Numbered from the stretch's first letter, positions 41,278 through 50,821 are shown. The stretch: DNA of 64,000 nucleotides from JBCBSZ01 sp039818945 (GCA_039818945.1 JBCBSZ010000008.1:1-64000), one strand, 5' to 3'. Made by a program: numbers and translations. The notes: generated from the letters alone by a model not told the origin.

Positions 41278-42602
41278 GTCATCTCCTCGACCAGCGCACC
41301 GGGGAGGCGGGCGCTCGCCGTCGAGCGCTGCTGGTAGGTGAGCACGTCGGGGAGCAGCTCGGTGCGGTCGGTCAGCCCGACGAGCCGGTCGCCGAGCAGC
41401 GAGAACGCGCTGTCGTCGAAGCGGAGCACGTTGACCGGCGCGACGATCTCGCCGCCGTCGACCCAGAACGTGGCGAATCGGGTCATGCCGGTCGTGCGGC
41501 AGGCAGCCCGGTCCGAGAAGTTCAGGTACCAGAGGTTGCCGACGTAGAGGCCGGTGCCGAGCTCGGCGAGCACGTCGTCGGTCGGCAGGTCGCCCGCGGC
41601 GAGGTGGACCGACTCCGGTGACTCGTGGGAGGCGGCGCCGTTGGTCTCGACGTCGTACTCCTGGGCCGACCGGGGTGAGACGAGCGTGCCGGCCAGGGCG
41701 CCGGAGTCGATCAGCACGACCTCGTCGGGCCGGGCGAAGCCCTGCTCCTGGAACGGCGCGGCCGTGCCACCGGCGATGTCCTCGCTGATCCGGACCGACG
41801 GGTGGAACGAGGCGCCCTCGGTGAGCATGCGCAGGAGCGGCGTCTGCTTGGTGCGGTGCGACTTCAGGCCGAACCCGCCCCAGGCGAGCATGTCCATGAT
41901 CTCGAGCATGGCGGCCGGCGCGAGGAAGGTGCGGTAGCCGCCGCGGGCGAGATCGATCGGGTCGCGGTCGAGCGCGGCGAGCTGCTGGCGTGACCAGTCG
42001 ACCTTGCGGTCGAACTCGGTGTCGTCCCAGGACGTGCCGGCGTAGAGGTTCTTCGCCGCCTTGTCGGCGCGCAGGTAGAAGGACCAGTCGAGGTTGAACG
42101 ACCCGGAGCTGTGCCAGTGCCGCTGGCCGGTCGAGCTGGCGAACCCGCGGTGCGTGGTGCCCGAGGCGTAGATGCCCACGAGGTCCTGACCGGATCCGGC
42201 GTCGACGATGTCGGACACCGCCGCCTCCGGATCGGGCAGGTCGGCGGCCTCGGTCCGCTCGGTCGACGGGCCCTCGGTGGCGAAGAGCAGGTACGGGTCC
42301 TCCGGCACCAGCGCCCGCTGCTCCCGGAGCGAGCGCAGCGAGTCGGCGACGCGGGCCCGGTCGACGTCGAGGTCCTGGGCGAGTTGCAGCTCGGCGGTGG
42401 TGTGGCGGGCGCCCGCGACGAGGTCGAGCGAGATCGATCGCTGGCGGACCGAGCCGGCCTGGCGGACCGCGGACTTGTTGAATCGGACGAAGTCGGAGTC
42501 CTCCCCGGAGAACGAGGCGAGGAGCACCTCGTCGCCGACGAGGGTGGACGTCGCCCAGGTGACCAGCTCGTCGACGTAGGTCTGGAGGTCGGTCTCGCTC
42601 AC
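41265..42602 (-). CDS. tldE: TldE/PmbA-like protein
   Basis: A 445-residue member of the TldD/PmbA family that lacks the HExxxH zinc motif, which is normal for the E subunit. Motifs GFASSTGQRHWHSSGSFNLD, RTFLAPAAMLEIMDMLAWGG, VLIDSGALAGTLVSPRSAQEY and RFATFWVDGG correspond to the conserved regions of the family. TldD and TldE form a heterodimeric protease known to process microcin B17 and the CcdA antitoxin. GTG 42602 overlaps the tldD stop (GTGA). It is the last gene of the exporter operon. Confidence 0.85.
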   Translation of the reverse strand: MSETDLQTYVDELVTWATSTLVGDEVLLASFSGEDSDFVRFNKSAVRQAGSVRQRSISLDLVAGARHTTAELQLAQDLDVDRARVADSLRSLREQRALVPEDPYLLFATEGPSTERTEAADLPDPEAAVSDIVDAGSGQDLVGIYASGTTHRGFASSTGQRHWHSSGSFNLDWSFYLRADKAAKNLYAGTSWDDTEFDRKVDWSRQQLAALDRDPIDLARGGYRTFLAPAAMLEIMDMLAWGGFGLKSHRTKQTPLLRMLTEGASFHPSVRISEDIAGGTAAPFQEQGFARPDEVVLIDSGALAGTLVSPRSAQEYDVETNGAASHESPESVHLAAGDLPTDDVLAELGTGLYVGNLWYLNFSDRAACRTTGMTRFATFWVDGGEIVAPVNVLRFDDSAFSLLGDRLVGLTDRTELLPDVLTYQQRSTASARLPGALVEEMTYTL

Positions 42603-44035
42603 GACTCACCCCCGAAGACCTCGACGTCGGCGAAGTGGCACGGCGGGGAGGCGTGGCCGACGTTGACCACCTGGTTGGGCTCGCCCTTGCCGCAGTTCGG
42701 CACGCCCATCACCCGGAAGCTGGCGGCGTCGCCGACCGTCGTGAGGTTGCGCCAGAACGTGCGGGAGATGCCCCGGTAGTTCGGGTTGCGCACCACGCCG
42801 GTGAGCTCGCCGTCCTCGATCAGCCGGCCGTACTCGCACCCGAACTGGAACTTGTTGCGGCTGTCGTCGATCGACCAGGACACGTTGGTCTCCATGTAGA
42901 CGCCCTGTTCGATGCCACCGATCAGGTCGTCGAACGAGGTGTCGCCGGGCTCGACGTTGAGGTTGGCCATGCGGTCGATCGGCGGACGGTTCCACGAGCA
43001 CGCCCTCGAGTTGGCGACGCCCGGCAGCTCGGCCCGGGACTGCGACACCGCACCGCCGAGAGGTCGCTCGAGGATCCCGTCGCGGATGAGGTGGTGGCGC
43101 TCGGCCGGGGTGCCGTCGTCGTCGAAGCCGTAGCTGGCGAGCTCGCCCTCGACCGTCGGGTCGAAGGTGACGTCGAGCAGCTCGGACCCGTACCGGAACG
43201 ACCCGAACATGTCGGGGGTGACGAAGCTCGTGCCGGCGAAGTTCCGCTCGTCGCCGAGGATCCGGTCGAGCTCGAGCGGGTGGCCGATCGACTCGTGGAT
43301 CTGCAGGACCATCTGGTCGGGCGCCAGCACCAGGTTCGTCGTCATCGTCGGGCAGTTGGGCGCCGCCAGCAGCTCGAGGACCTGCTCGGCGATGCGGGGC
43401 GCCGCCTCGTGGAAGCCGTGCCGGTCGAGGACCTCCACGCCACCCTGCCCGGAGAAGGCGAGCGCGCCGTAGGTCCGGCTCTGGGTGAGCCCGTCGGCGT
43501 GGGCCGTCGCCCGGAGGTTGGGGAGCACCCGACGGATCCGCTGCTCGACCCGTCCGCCACCGGAGGTGAGCAGCAGCGAGTCGCTGTCGACGCGCGACAG
43601 GCCGGCGGCGCGGTCGACGATCCGGTCGTCGATGCCCAGACGGGCGTCCTGCTCGACGAGCAGGTCGATGCGCTCCGCGAGCGTCGTGTCGGCCCAGGAG
43701 CGGTCCTCCGGCGAGGCGTAGGACCCGGTCGGGTGGGTGGTCGGCGCGTCGGACAGCAGGCCGCGGCCGGCGGTGATGGCCGCCCAGCGCCGGGCGACCT
43801 CGACGGCCTCGGCGAGCCCGGCCTCGCTGATGTCGGAGGTGGCGGCGTAGCCGGACCCACCCCGGTGCCAGACCGTGAACATCACGCCGATGTCGGCGCC
43901 GCTCGTGACCGGCTGCAGCACGCCCTGGCGGACCTGGAGGTGCTCGGAGCGGTCCTCGACGAGCCGGACCGTGGCGTGGTCGACGTCGTCGGGGAGCGCG
44001 GCGCGGAGTCGGGCTTCGAGATCCTGCGAGGGCAT
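42599..44035 (-). CDS. tldD: TldD-like metalloprotease
   Basis: A 478-residue TldD-like protein. The zinc site is HESIGH (His247, Glu248, His252), the family HExxxH motif, and near the C-terminus is GVPNCGKGEPNQ, the CGKxG-like conserved segment. Length and layout match TldD. Start ATG 44035 gives MPSQDLEARLRAAL; longer starts would run into the ATPase gene. It is separated from the ATPase gene by 10 bases and overlaps tldE by 4 bases, so protease and ABC exporter are on one transcript. Confidence 0.88.
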   Translation of the reverse strand: MPSQDLEARLRAALPDDVDHATVRLVEDRSEHLQVRQGVLQPVTSGADIGVMFTVWHRGGSGYAATSDISEAGLAEAVEVARRWAAITAGRGLLSDAPTTHPTGSYASPEDRSWADTTLAERIDLLVEQDARLGIDDRIVDRAAGLSRVDSDSLLLTSGGGRVEQRIRRVLPNLRATAHADGLTQSRTYGALAFSGQGGVEVLDRHGFHEAAPRIAEQVLELLAAPNCPTMTTNLVLAPDQMVLQIHESIGHPLELDRILGDERNFAGTSFVTPDMFGSFRYGSELLDVTFDPTVEGELASYGFDDDGTPAERHHLIRDGILERPLGGAVSQSRAELPGVANSRACSWNRPPIDRMANLNVEPGDTSFDDLIGGIEQGVYMETNVSWSIDDSRNKFQFGCEYGRLIEDGELTGVVRNPNYRGISRTFWRNLTTVGDAASFRVMGVPNCGKGEPNQVVNVGHASPPCHFADVEVFGGES

Positions 44036-44045
44036 GGGGGAGAGG

Positions 44046-44753
44046 CTACGGGCCGCCGGTGCCCGACGACGTGCCCGTGGCGGGCCGATCCCGGAGCCGG
44101 CCGTCGCGCAGCTCGACGACCCGGTCGGCGACGGTGGCGGTCGCCGGGTCGTGGGTCGCCATGACCACCGTGCAGTCGCGGTCGGCGGCGAGCCCGGCGA
44201 GCAGCTCCAGGATCCGGGCGCCGGTTCGCTCGTCGAGGGCACCGGTCGGCTCGTCGGCGAGCACCACCGCCGGCCGCGTCGCCGCGGCCCGAGCGATCGC
44301 GACCCGCTGGCGCTGTCCGCCGGAGAGCTCGTCGGGCAGGTGGTCGACCCAGTCGTGCAGGCCGACCTCGTCCAGGGCCTCGGCGGCGATGTGCGCCCGG
44401 TCGCGCCGCGGCGTCCCGGTCAGCCGGAGCGGCACCTCGACGTTCTCCCGTGCCGTGAGCCACGGCATGAGCGCGTGACCCTGGTGGACGAAGCCGAGCG
44501 CTCCCCGCCGCCAGGCGACGGCCTGCTCGGACGACAGCGCGGTGACCTCGGTGCCGTCGACCACCACGGTGCCGGCATCGGGGGTGTCGAGCCCGGCGAC
44601 GCAGTTGAGGAGCGTCGTCTTGCCGCTGCCCGAGGCCCCGTAGAGCGCGGTGACCGAGCCGGCGGGGAGGTCGAGGTCGAGCCCGCGCAGGGCGGGCACC
44701 TCGACCGATCCGGTCCGGTAGCTGCGGCGCAGCCCGCGCACCTCGATGCTCAT
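44046..44753 (-). CDS. ABC ATPase (LolD/MacB-type), second
   Basis: A 235-residue ATPase: Walker A GASGSGKTT, Q-loop FVHQGHALMPWLTARENV, signature LSGGQRQRVAIARA, Walker B VVLADEPTGALD, switch His THDPAT. The combination ADEPTGALD and the Q-loop style are those of LolD/MacB/FtsE-type ATPases, which pair with FtsX-like permeases. Start ATG 44753 overlaps the stop of the other ATPase. Confidence 0.9.
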   Translation of the reverse strand: MSIEVRGLRRSYRTGSVEVPALRGLDLDLPAGSVTALYGASGSGKTTLLNCVAGLDTPDAGTVVVDGTEVTALSSEQAVAWRRGALGFVHQGHALMPWLTARENVEVPLRLTGTPRRDRAHIAAEALDEVGLHDWVDHLPDELSGGQRQRVAIARAAATRPAVVLADEPTGALDERTGARILELLAGLAADRDCTVVMATHDPATATVADRVVELRDGRLRDRPATGTSSGTGGP

Positions 44754-45610
44754 GGCCGCCCCCGCCGCTGCGCCCGACGCAGGCGGATCTCGTCGCCGTC
44801 GACGGTCGCCGTGACGAGCCCGTCGGTGCCGAGCACGTCGCGATGGGCCTCGCCCAGCTGGAGCTGGCCGTAGCGATCGACGGTGAGGAACTCGTCGATG
44901 CCGCCGGTGTCGTCCTCGCTGCTGCGGTGCTCGGCCGACACCCGGCCGTCGCGCACGGTCACCACCCGGTCGACGTGGCGGGCCAGCTCGCGGTCGTGGC
45001 TCACGATCACCTGGGTGAGGCCGGTCTCGTCGGTGATGCGGCGCAGCAGGTCGTAGATCTCGAGCGAGGTGGTCGAGTCGAGCTCGCCGGTCGGCTCGTC
45101 GGCGAGCAGGAGCTCCGGCCCGTTCGCCAGCGCGACGGCGATCGCGACCCGTTGCTGTTCACCGCCGGACAGCTCGACGGGCCGGTGGTGGACCCGATCG
45201 GCGAGGCCGACCAGCGTCAGCAGGTCCTTCGCCCGATCCTCCGGGTCGTCGAGGCGGGCGGCCCGGCGGGGGAGCGCGACGTTGTCGAGCGCCGAGAGGT
45301 GGTGGACGAGGTTGCGCGACCCCTGCTGCCAGACGAACCCGACCGTCGAGCGTCGGAACCGGTTCCGGGTGCGGGCGTCCGCAGCGGCCAGATCGATGCC
45401 GGCGACGGTGACCGTACCGGCGGTGGGCTGGTCGAGGGCACCGAGGATGTTGAGCAGCGTGGACTTGCCGCTGCCGCTGGCGCCGATGATGCCGACGCGC
45501 TCGCCGCGGTGGATCGTCAGCCGCAGCCCCTGCAGCGCGATGACGTCCTGTCCCTCGAGCGGGTACACCTTCAGCAGCTGGTCGCAGTCGACCAGCAGGT
45601 CGTCGCTCAT
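44750..45610 (-). CDS. ABC ATPase (LolD/MacB-type), first
   Basis: About 286 residues: Walker A GASGSGKST, Q-loop FVWQQGSRNLVHHLSALDNV, signature LSGGEQQRVAIAVALA, Walker B LLLADEPTGELD, switch His VSHDRELARH. A C-terminal extension of about 50 residues (GGIDEFLTVDRYGQLQLGEA) is longer than in LolD. The start may instead be GTG 45667, which overlaps the permease stop (GTGA) and has GGGAG at good spacing, adding 19 residues; the ATG is used because conserved ATPase sequence begins there. Two ATPases with one large permease suggests an ATPase heterodimer. Confidence 0.88.
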   Translation of the reverse strand: MSDDLLVDCDQLLKVYPLEGQDVIALQGLRLTIHRGERVGIIGASGSGKSTLLNILGALDQPTAGTVTVAGIDLAAADARTRNRFRRSTVGFVWQQGSRNLVHHLSALDNVALPRRAARLDDPEDRAKDLLTLVGLADRVHHRPVELSGGEQQRVAIAVALANGPELLLADEPTGELDSTTSLEIYDLLRRITDETGLTQVIVSHDRELARHVDRVVTVRDGRVSAEHRSSEDDTGGIDEFLTVDRYGQLQLGEAHRDVLGTDGLVTATVDGDEIRLRRAQRRGRP

Positions 45611-45663
45611 CGCGTCGTCCGGTCCTCCGCTCGAGCCCGGGCGCCGTCCCGTCTCCGTGTGGC

Positions 45664-48417
45664 TCACACCGACTCTCCCAGCTTGAGGGCCTGGAACGGC
45701 CGCAGCCGACGCAGCAGCGGCACGACCACGGCGACCAGCGCGGCGATGGCCGCGACGAACACGGCGGCCACGCCGAGGGTGACCGACCAGGCGATCCGCG
45801 CCGTGCCGGGCAGCTCGCCGCCCGTCGTCAGGGCGACGGCGAGGTCGGGGAGCAGCCAGCGGGCGATGCCGACGCCGGTCGCCGCGCCGACCACGATCCC
45901 GAGCAGCCCGATCACGACGAAGTCGAACGCGACGAAGATGCCGACGCCGCGCCGGCCCAGGCCGAGCGCCCGCAGCACGCCGGTCTCGATCGCCCGCTCG
46001 CGGTAGGAGAAGAGGCTCTGGAGCACCAGGGCGAGGAGCGCCACCGTGGTCGTCGCCAGGAACGTCGCCGTGAGGATCCCGAACACGCCCTGACGGCCCG
46101 GGCGCAGCTGCTCGCGGTCGATGCGGTCGCGGGCCGACGTCTCGACGGTCCCGACGTCGAAGCTGACCGCGCTGGTCGGGTCGTCGAGGCGGATGAGCGT
46201 GGTCGAGTCGTTCTCCTCCGGTAGCTGGGTCAGGACGAAGTCGACCCGGGGCACCACGAGCGGTGGCTTCTCGTCGCCGGTCCATCGCGGGAACCGGTCG
46301 ACCACCGCGGCGACGGTGCCGTTGGTGACCAGCCAGTTGGTCGCGCCGACGCTGTCGGTGCCGGCCGGGATCGCGTAGCGGAACGGGTCGCCGACGCCGA
46401 GGTCGAAGCGCGTCGCAGCGGACCGCGAGATGAGCGCACGGTCCGGCGCCGCCCGCAGCGACGCCATCAGCTCGTTGAGCGTCCGGTCGTCGAAGTCGGA
46501 CCGCCAGTGGGCCACCGCGGCGAAGGACTCGGGGTCGACGGCCTGCACCTGCAGCTCGGGTGCGCCGGCGATCCGGTCGCCGAAGCGTCCGGCGAGGTCG
46601 AGGCCGCGGCTCACGTCGTCGACGCCGTCGGCGTCGGCGAAGGTGTCGAGCGGGGTCGACGCGGCGCCGGGGAGGAGGACCTCGACGACGGTGTGGTCGG
46701 CGCCCGTGGACAGATAGGTCTCGTCGATCAGCTGCTGCTCGAGCGTGAGCGACAGCGAGGCCAGGAACGCGGCGAGCGCGGTCGACATGATCACGAGCAG
46801 GAGCGGGCCCCGGTGCAGCTCGGGCGAGTGGCGCAGCCGCTGCGCGGCGAGGAACCACGCCGTGCCCGGGAGCCGGCCGAGACCGGCGGCCGCCGCCCGC
46901 ACGACCGCGGGGAGCGCTCGGACCACGAGCAGGCCCACGGCGAGGCCGGCCGCGGCCGGGAGTCCGATGAGCCACGGATCGTCGAGACCGGTCACCGGCA
47001 GGGCGTCGGAGCGGGAGCGCTGCAGCGCGACCGCGGCGACCACGGCCACCACGGCGAGGTCCCACGAGCCGGCCGTGCCGCGGACGGCCTGGCCGAACCG
47101 GCTCCGCCGGGCCCGACGGCCGACGATCGTGCGGCGGGCGGGGCCGACGAGCAGCGCGAGCTGGAGGGCCAGCACCCCGAGCCCGCACACGACCAGCAGC
47201 GACATCGGGACGTGCGGGAACTGCCAGAAGCCGGCGCCGGTCGCTCCGGGATCGACGTCGAGGAAGGCGCGGGTCCGCACCATCAGCTGGGCGAGGGCGA
47301 AGCTGAGCACCGAGCCCAGGGCCGCGGCCACGACCAGCACGACGACGAGCTCCGCGGCGATCGATCCGAGCGAGTGGGTGATCGAGATGCCCCGGCTGCG
47401 GCCGATCGCGAGCTCGGTCTGGCGCTGGCGGGCGTGGTAGGCGACGGCGAGCACGACGAAGAGACCGACGATCATCGCACCCGGCACGGCGGAGGCGGCC
47501 AGGGCGTCGCGCAGCTCGTCGCTGCGGCGCTGGAACTCGCCGAGCAGGTCGTCGGGGGCGAGCAGCAGCGACACCTCCGGATCGATGGCGTCGAGGCGGC
47601 GGACCACGGCGCGTTGACCCGACCGGAGGTCGTCGACGCGGTCCGGCGTGATGCCCTCGCCCGAGCCGACCACGTACCACTGCGCACCGGCGATCACCGG
47701 CGGCCGCCCCGCGTCCAGCTCGTCGATGACGGTCGGCAGGTCGGTGAGCAACTCGTCGACCAGGTTGCTCGGATCGACGATCCACCGGCGGTCGTCGGCG
47801 TCGATCGGGCTCCAGACGCCGGACACGACGATCTCGACGGCCCGCCGGCCGTCGTCGATCGCGACCACCGGGTCGACGAGGGTGAGCGGATCGCCGACGT
47901 CGACGTCGAGCGTCTCGGCCAGGGGTTCCGCGACGAGCACGCCGATCCCCTCGACGGTGCTCGGCACCTCGCCGCGGACCCGGATGAGATCGCCGAGCTC
48001 GGCGATGGCCGACACCGCGAGCGGGCCGAGCTGCTCGCCGCTCGCACCGACGGCCTCGAAGCGCCGGGTGCGGAGCCGGACGTCGGTCCTCGTCACCTCG
48101 ACGCCGAGGCGGTCGATGCGGTCGGTCCGGAGCTCCTCGTCGATCGGCACCAGCTCGGACCAGCGGGCCGGCTGGTCGGCGCGGTCGGCGGCGAAGAAGT
48201 AGGCGAACTGGGGTCGGGGCGCCTCGGGGTCGTCGGCCGCGATGTCGTCGAGCACCCCCTGGGAGGCGACGGCGGTGTACACGGGGACGACCGCGACGAC
48301 GGAGAAGAAGACCCCGAGCCCGAGGACGAGGGCGACGACGGCGAGAGCGTGGGCGCGGAGGCGGGCGGCGAGCCGGGTGGCCACCCCCATCGCCCGCCCC
48401 GGCGGCGTGGTCGTCAT
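45664..48417 (-). CDS. FtsX/MacB-type permease, large
   Basis: A 917-residue permease with two FtsX-type halves: an N-terminal helix (HALAVVALVLGLGVFFSVVA), a large extracytoplasmic domain (about 40-300), a first cluster of helices (about 300-480; FVVLAVAYHARQRQTELAIG, RGISITHSLGSIAAELVVVL), a second helix pair, another extracytoplasmic domain, and a final group ending GVAAVFVAAIAALVAVVVPL. The loop LGLGRRGVGIFVAFDFVVIG is the second FtsX motif. It resembles fused permeases of LolCDE/MacB-like or lipoprotein/peptide exporters. It overlaps the adaptor gene by 4 bases. Confidence 0.88.
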   Translation of the reverse strand: MTTTPPGRAMGVATRLAARLRAHALAVVALVLGLGVFFSVVAVVPVYTAVASQGVLDDIAADDPEAPRPQFAYFFAADRADQPARWSELVPIDEELRTDRIDRLGVEVTRTDVRLRTRRFEAVGASGEQLGPLAVSAIAELGDLIRVRGEVPSTVEGIGVLVAEPLAETLDVDVGDPLTLVDPVVAIDDGRRAVEIVVSGVWSPIDADDRRWIVDPSNLVDELLTDLPTVIDELDAGRPPVIAGAQWYVVGSGEGITPDRVDDLRSGQRAVVRRLDAIDPEVSLLLAPDDLLGEFQRRSDELRDALAASAVPGAMIVGLFVVLAVAYHARQRQTELAIGRSRGISITHSLGSIAAELVVVLVVAAALGSVLSFALAQLMVRTRAFLDVDPGATGAGFWQFPHVPMSLLVVCGLGVLALQLALLVGPARRTIVGRRARRSRFGQAVRGTAGSWDLAVVAVVAAVALQRSRSDALPVTGLDDPWLIGLPAAAGLAVGLLVVRALPAVVRAAAAGLGRLPGTAWFLAAQRLRHSPELHRGPLLLVIMSTALAAFLASLSLTLEQQLIDETYLSTGADHTVVEVLLPGAASTPLDTFADADGVDDVSRGLDLAGRFGDRIAGAPELQVQAVDPESFAAVAHWRSDFDDRTLNELMASLRAAPDRALISRSAATRFDLGVGDPFRYAIPAGTDSVGATNWLVTNGTVAAVVDRFPRWTGDEKPPLVVPRVDFVLTQLPEENDSTTLIRLDDPTSAVSFDVGTVETSARDRIDREQLRPGRQGVFGILTATFLATTTVALLALVLQSLFSYRERAIETGVLRALGLGRRGVGIFVAFDFVVIGLLGIVVGAATGVGIARWLLPDLAVALTTGGELPGTARIAWSVTLGVAAVFVAAIAALVAVVVPLLRRLRPFQALKLGESV

Positions 48418-49418
48418 CGGAGGAGCACGAGCTGACCTGCTCGGAGCTCGCCCTCGACCTCGGCGACGGCATCACCGACGAGGCGCACCTCGACGTCGAC
48501 CCGCACGAGCTCGCCGTCGTCATCGGCGAGCACGAAGGTCGTGCCGTCGTCGCGCAACGCGTCGACCGGGACCGACACGGTCGCGGTGCCGACGTCGACG
48601 TCGACCTCGACGTCCACGCGGTTGCCGTCGACCAGGGCCGGTACCTCGTCGAAGAGGAAGCGGACGATGCTCGTCGCCCCGTCGTCCTCGGTGCGCACGA
48701 CCCGCTCGGTGGGCGGGGCGAGCCGTGCAGGCGTGACCTCGCCGACGTCGCCGCGCTCGATGACGAGCGCGTCGCCCGAGCCGGCCTCGATCGGGCCGAG
48801 CAGCGGCGTCGGGACGGTGGCGTGGACCTCGACCTCGGAGGTCTCGCCCATCGTCGCCAACTCGGCGCCGCCCTCGACCCGTGCCCCGACGGTCGCCGAC
48901 ACCGAGCTCACCGCCCCCGTCGCCGGTGCCTCGACCGTGAGCAGCCGGGGCGACGAGCCGCCCACCTCGGCAGCGACCCGGGCCGCAGCCGCGTCGCGGG
49001 CATCGAGGAGGTCCCCGATGACGTCGGGCGTCGGTCGTTCGGCGAGGGCGGCGTCGAGGGCGAGGATCGCCCGCTCCAGCTCGTCGAGGGCGGGCGACGT
49101 GGGCCGCATCGTCACGAGGACCTCGCCGGACTCCACGGCGTCGCCCCGCCGGATCGCGACGTCGGTGACGCGTCCGGTCACCGGTGCCGTGATCGAGCGG
49201 GTCGTCCGCACCACCACGACGCCGGCGACGAGGGCTCGATCGGTCGCCGTGTCGTCGCCGACCCGACCCCACGAGTCCGGGTCGATCGTCGTGTCGACCT
49301 CGACGGGTGCACCGACGCCGGACCGCTCGGGCGTGGGCGCCGCCACGCAGGCGCCCAGGCTGGCCGCCACCGCCACGACGAGCAGCGCACGACGGGCGGG
49401 GATCATCGAGCCCAGCAT
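48414..49418 (-). CDS. HlyD-like membrane fusion/adaptor lipoprotein
   Basis: A 334-residue protein with a lipoprotein signal (LVVAVAASLGACVAA), then adaptor features: a lipoyl-like beta segment (SITAPVTGRVTDVAIRRGDA), a helical hairpin (LDELERAILALDAALAERPT to LDARDAAAARVAAEV), the matching lipoyl half (LTVEAPATGAVSSVSATVGA), and beta-barrel strands ending in VPVDALRDDGTTFVLADDDG. This is the periplasmic-adaptor design of MacA-type partners of MacB exporters. First gene of the six-gene operon; start ATG 49418 or ATG 49406. Confidence 0.86.
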   Translation of the reverse strand: MLGSMIPARRALLVVAVAASLGACVAAPTPERSGVGAPVEVDTTIDPDSWGRVGDDTATDRALVAGVVVVRTTRSITAPVTGRVTDVAIRRGDAVESGEVLVTMRPTSPALDELERAILALDAALAERPTPDVIGDLLDARDAAAARVAAEVGGSSPRLLTVEAPATGAVSSVSATVGARVEGGAELATMGETSEVEVHATVPTPLLGPIEAGSGDALVIERGDVGEVTPARLAPPTERVVRTEDDGATSIVRFLFDEVPALVDGNRVDVEVDVDVGTATVSVPVDALRDDGTTFVLADDDGELVRVDVEVRLVGDAVAEVEGELRAGQLVLLR

Positions 49419-49490
49419 CGCACCTGCGCCTCGGGTGACCGGGGTCCATTCCCCATTCCGCTCGAACCGGTCGTCGACGATGCTCGACCC

Positions 49491-50690
49491 ATGCGACGCC
49501 CCATCGCCCTCCTCGCCATCGCCGTCCTGCTCGCAGCCTGCGGGACCGAGGACAGGTCATCGTCGGCGACGACGGCGGTCGGGCCCTCCGAGAGCAGCAC
49601 GACGACCGCCGCACCGCAGGAGACGACCGTCACCACGGCCGCGCCGGCCGACGACACGACCCCGACGACCGCCCCGGAGGTGGCGCCACGGCTGCCTCCG
49701 CCGACCGGAGCCCGGTTCGCGGACCGCGACACGGCGCCGTTCATCCTCGAGTCGACCGGCGTCTCGCCCGACGGCGAACTGGTCGTCGGTGTCGGCCCGG
49801 CGGGAGGGCTCTGTCGGGCCTCGACGCAGCGGCCGGACGTCGTGGACTGGTGCGCCGACATCGAGACCGAGGACCTCTTCGGGATCCGGTGGGGCCCCGG
49901 CGGAGAGGTGCTCGTCGGCGTGAGCGAGCAGGGGTGGACGGTGGTCGACGCTGCCGGAGAACTGACCCAGCTGCCGTCGGTCGCTGGTGACCTCGACTGG
50001 TCGCCGGACGGGACTCGGTTGATCGGAGTGGAACAGGACCTGGATCTCGAGGCCTTCGAGGTGCTGCGATCGGAGCTCGTGATCATCGACGTCGCCGACG
50101 GCAGCGTGGAGCGCACCGGCATCGACACGATCGAGTGGATGAACCACCTGCGCTGGCTCGACGACGATCTGGTGGTGGTCGTCGGCCGGACCGAGCTCCC
50201 CGGGACGCCTCGGATCGATCTGGTCGACCTGAGCGCCGGTTCGACGGTCCGGAGCCGGGAGTACCCCGAGGTCCGGATGCTCGGTCCCGAGGACCTGGAC
50301 GTCGGTCGCGGAGTGCTGCTGTTCGCCACCGACGAGGGCCTGGCCCTGTACGACGTCGACACCGGCGATCTGACCGTCGTGCCCGACCCGGTGGTGGACG
50401 GTTCGACGATCGGCATGTACGACTCCGAGCTCGCGCCGGGCGGTGCCGCGTTGCTGGCCTTCGGCAACTACCGGAACGCCGACGACCGGTTCCGCCTCGC
50501 GCTCGGGACCGTCGCCATCGACCTGGAGGCGGGGACCGTGGGCGAGTGGGAGCTGCTGCAGGTCTGGCCGGGGGACGAGCCGATCAGGCCGCACGACGGC
50601 GGCGACTCCTTGCGCTGGGTCGACGGTGAACTCGCCTTCGCCGTGACCGACGGATCCAGGACGCTCATCGAGATCGAGCTGACCCGGTGA
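49491..50690 (+). CDS. Secreted lipoprotein with beta-propeller-like repeats
   Basis: A 399-residue lipoprotein: signal and lipobox (IALLAIAVLLAACGTE), a Thr-rich spacer, then repeated strands such as GVSPDGELVVGVGPAGGLCR, DLDWSPDGTRLIGVE and DSELAPGGAALLAFGNY, the pattern of WD40/TolB-like beta-propellers. Start ATG 49491 is the only one that gives the signal peptide. It is divergent from the adaptor gene with 72 bases between starts. Function unknown. Confidence 0.78.
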   Translation: MRRPIALLAIAVLLAACGTEDRSSSATTAVGPSESSTTTAAPQETTVTTAAPADDTTPTTAPEVAPRLPPPTGARFADRDTAPFILESTGVSPDGELVVGVGPAGGLCRASTQRPDVVDWCADIETEDLFGIRWGPGGEVLVGVSEQGWTVVDAAGELTQLPSVAGDLDWSPDGTRLIGVEQDLDLEAFEVLRSELVIIDVADGSVERTGIDTIEWMNHLRWLDDDLVVVVGRTELPGTPRIDLVDLSAGSTVRSREYPEVRMLGPEDLDVGRGVLLFATDEGLALYDVDTGDLTVVPDPVVDGSTIGMYDSELAPGGAALLAFGNYRNADDRFRLALGTVAIDLEAGTVGEWELLQVWPGDEPIRPHDGGDSLRWVDGELAFAVTDGSRTLIEIELTR

Positions 50691-50716
50691 GCCCGGCGCT
50701 CGCTCGCTCGAGGATC

Positions 50717-50742
50717 TGAAGAGGTTCTCAAGACCGTCTTCA
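50717..50742. promoter_or_regulatory. 26-base imperfect palindrome before orphan sigma gene
   Basis: TGAAGAGGTTCT...AGACCGTCTTCA is an interrupted palindrome with about 10 of 13 paired positions, located 27 bases after the lipoprotein stop and 80 bases before the sigma gene start. It could be the terminator of the lipoprotein gene or an operator of the sigma gene; both are possible. Confidence 0.35.
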
Positions 50743-50821
50743 CGACTCGGCGGGGATCCGCGGCGAAGACTGGGGTCGTTCGCCCGCGTCGCCATGGCGC
50801 CCCACGACCGGAGGAGGGCCG

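Noticed and set aside
44750..48523. A long open frame that would extend the first ATPase upstream across the permease region
   Set aside because: Only its last part is real ATPase sequence; the upstream part is Arg/Pro-rich and antiparallel in style to the real permease frame.
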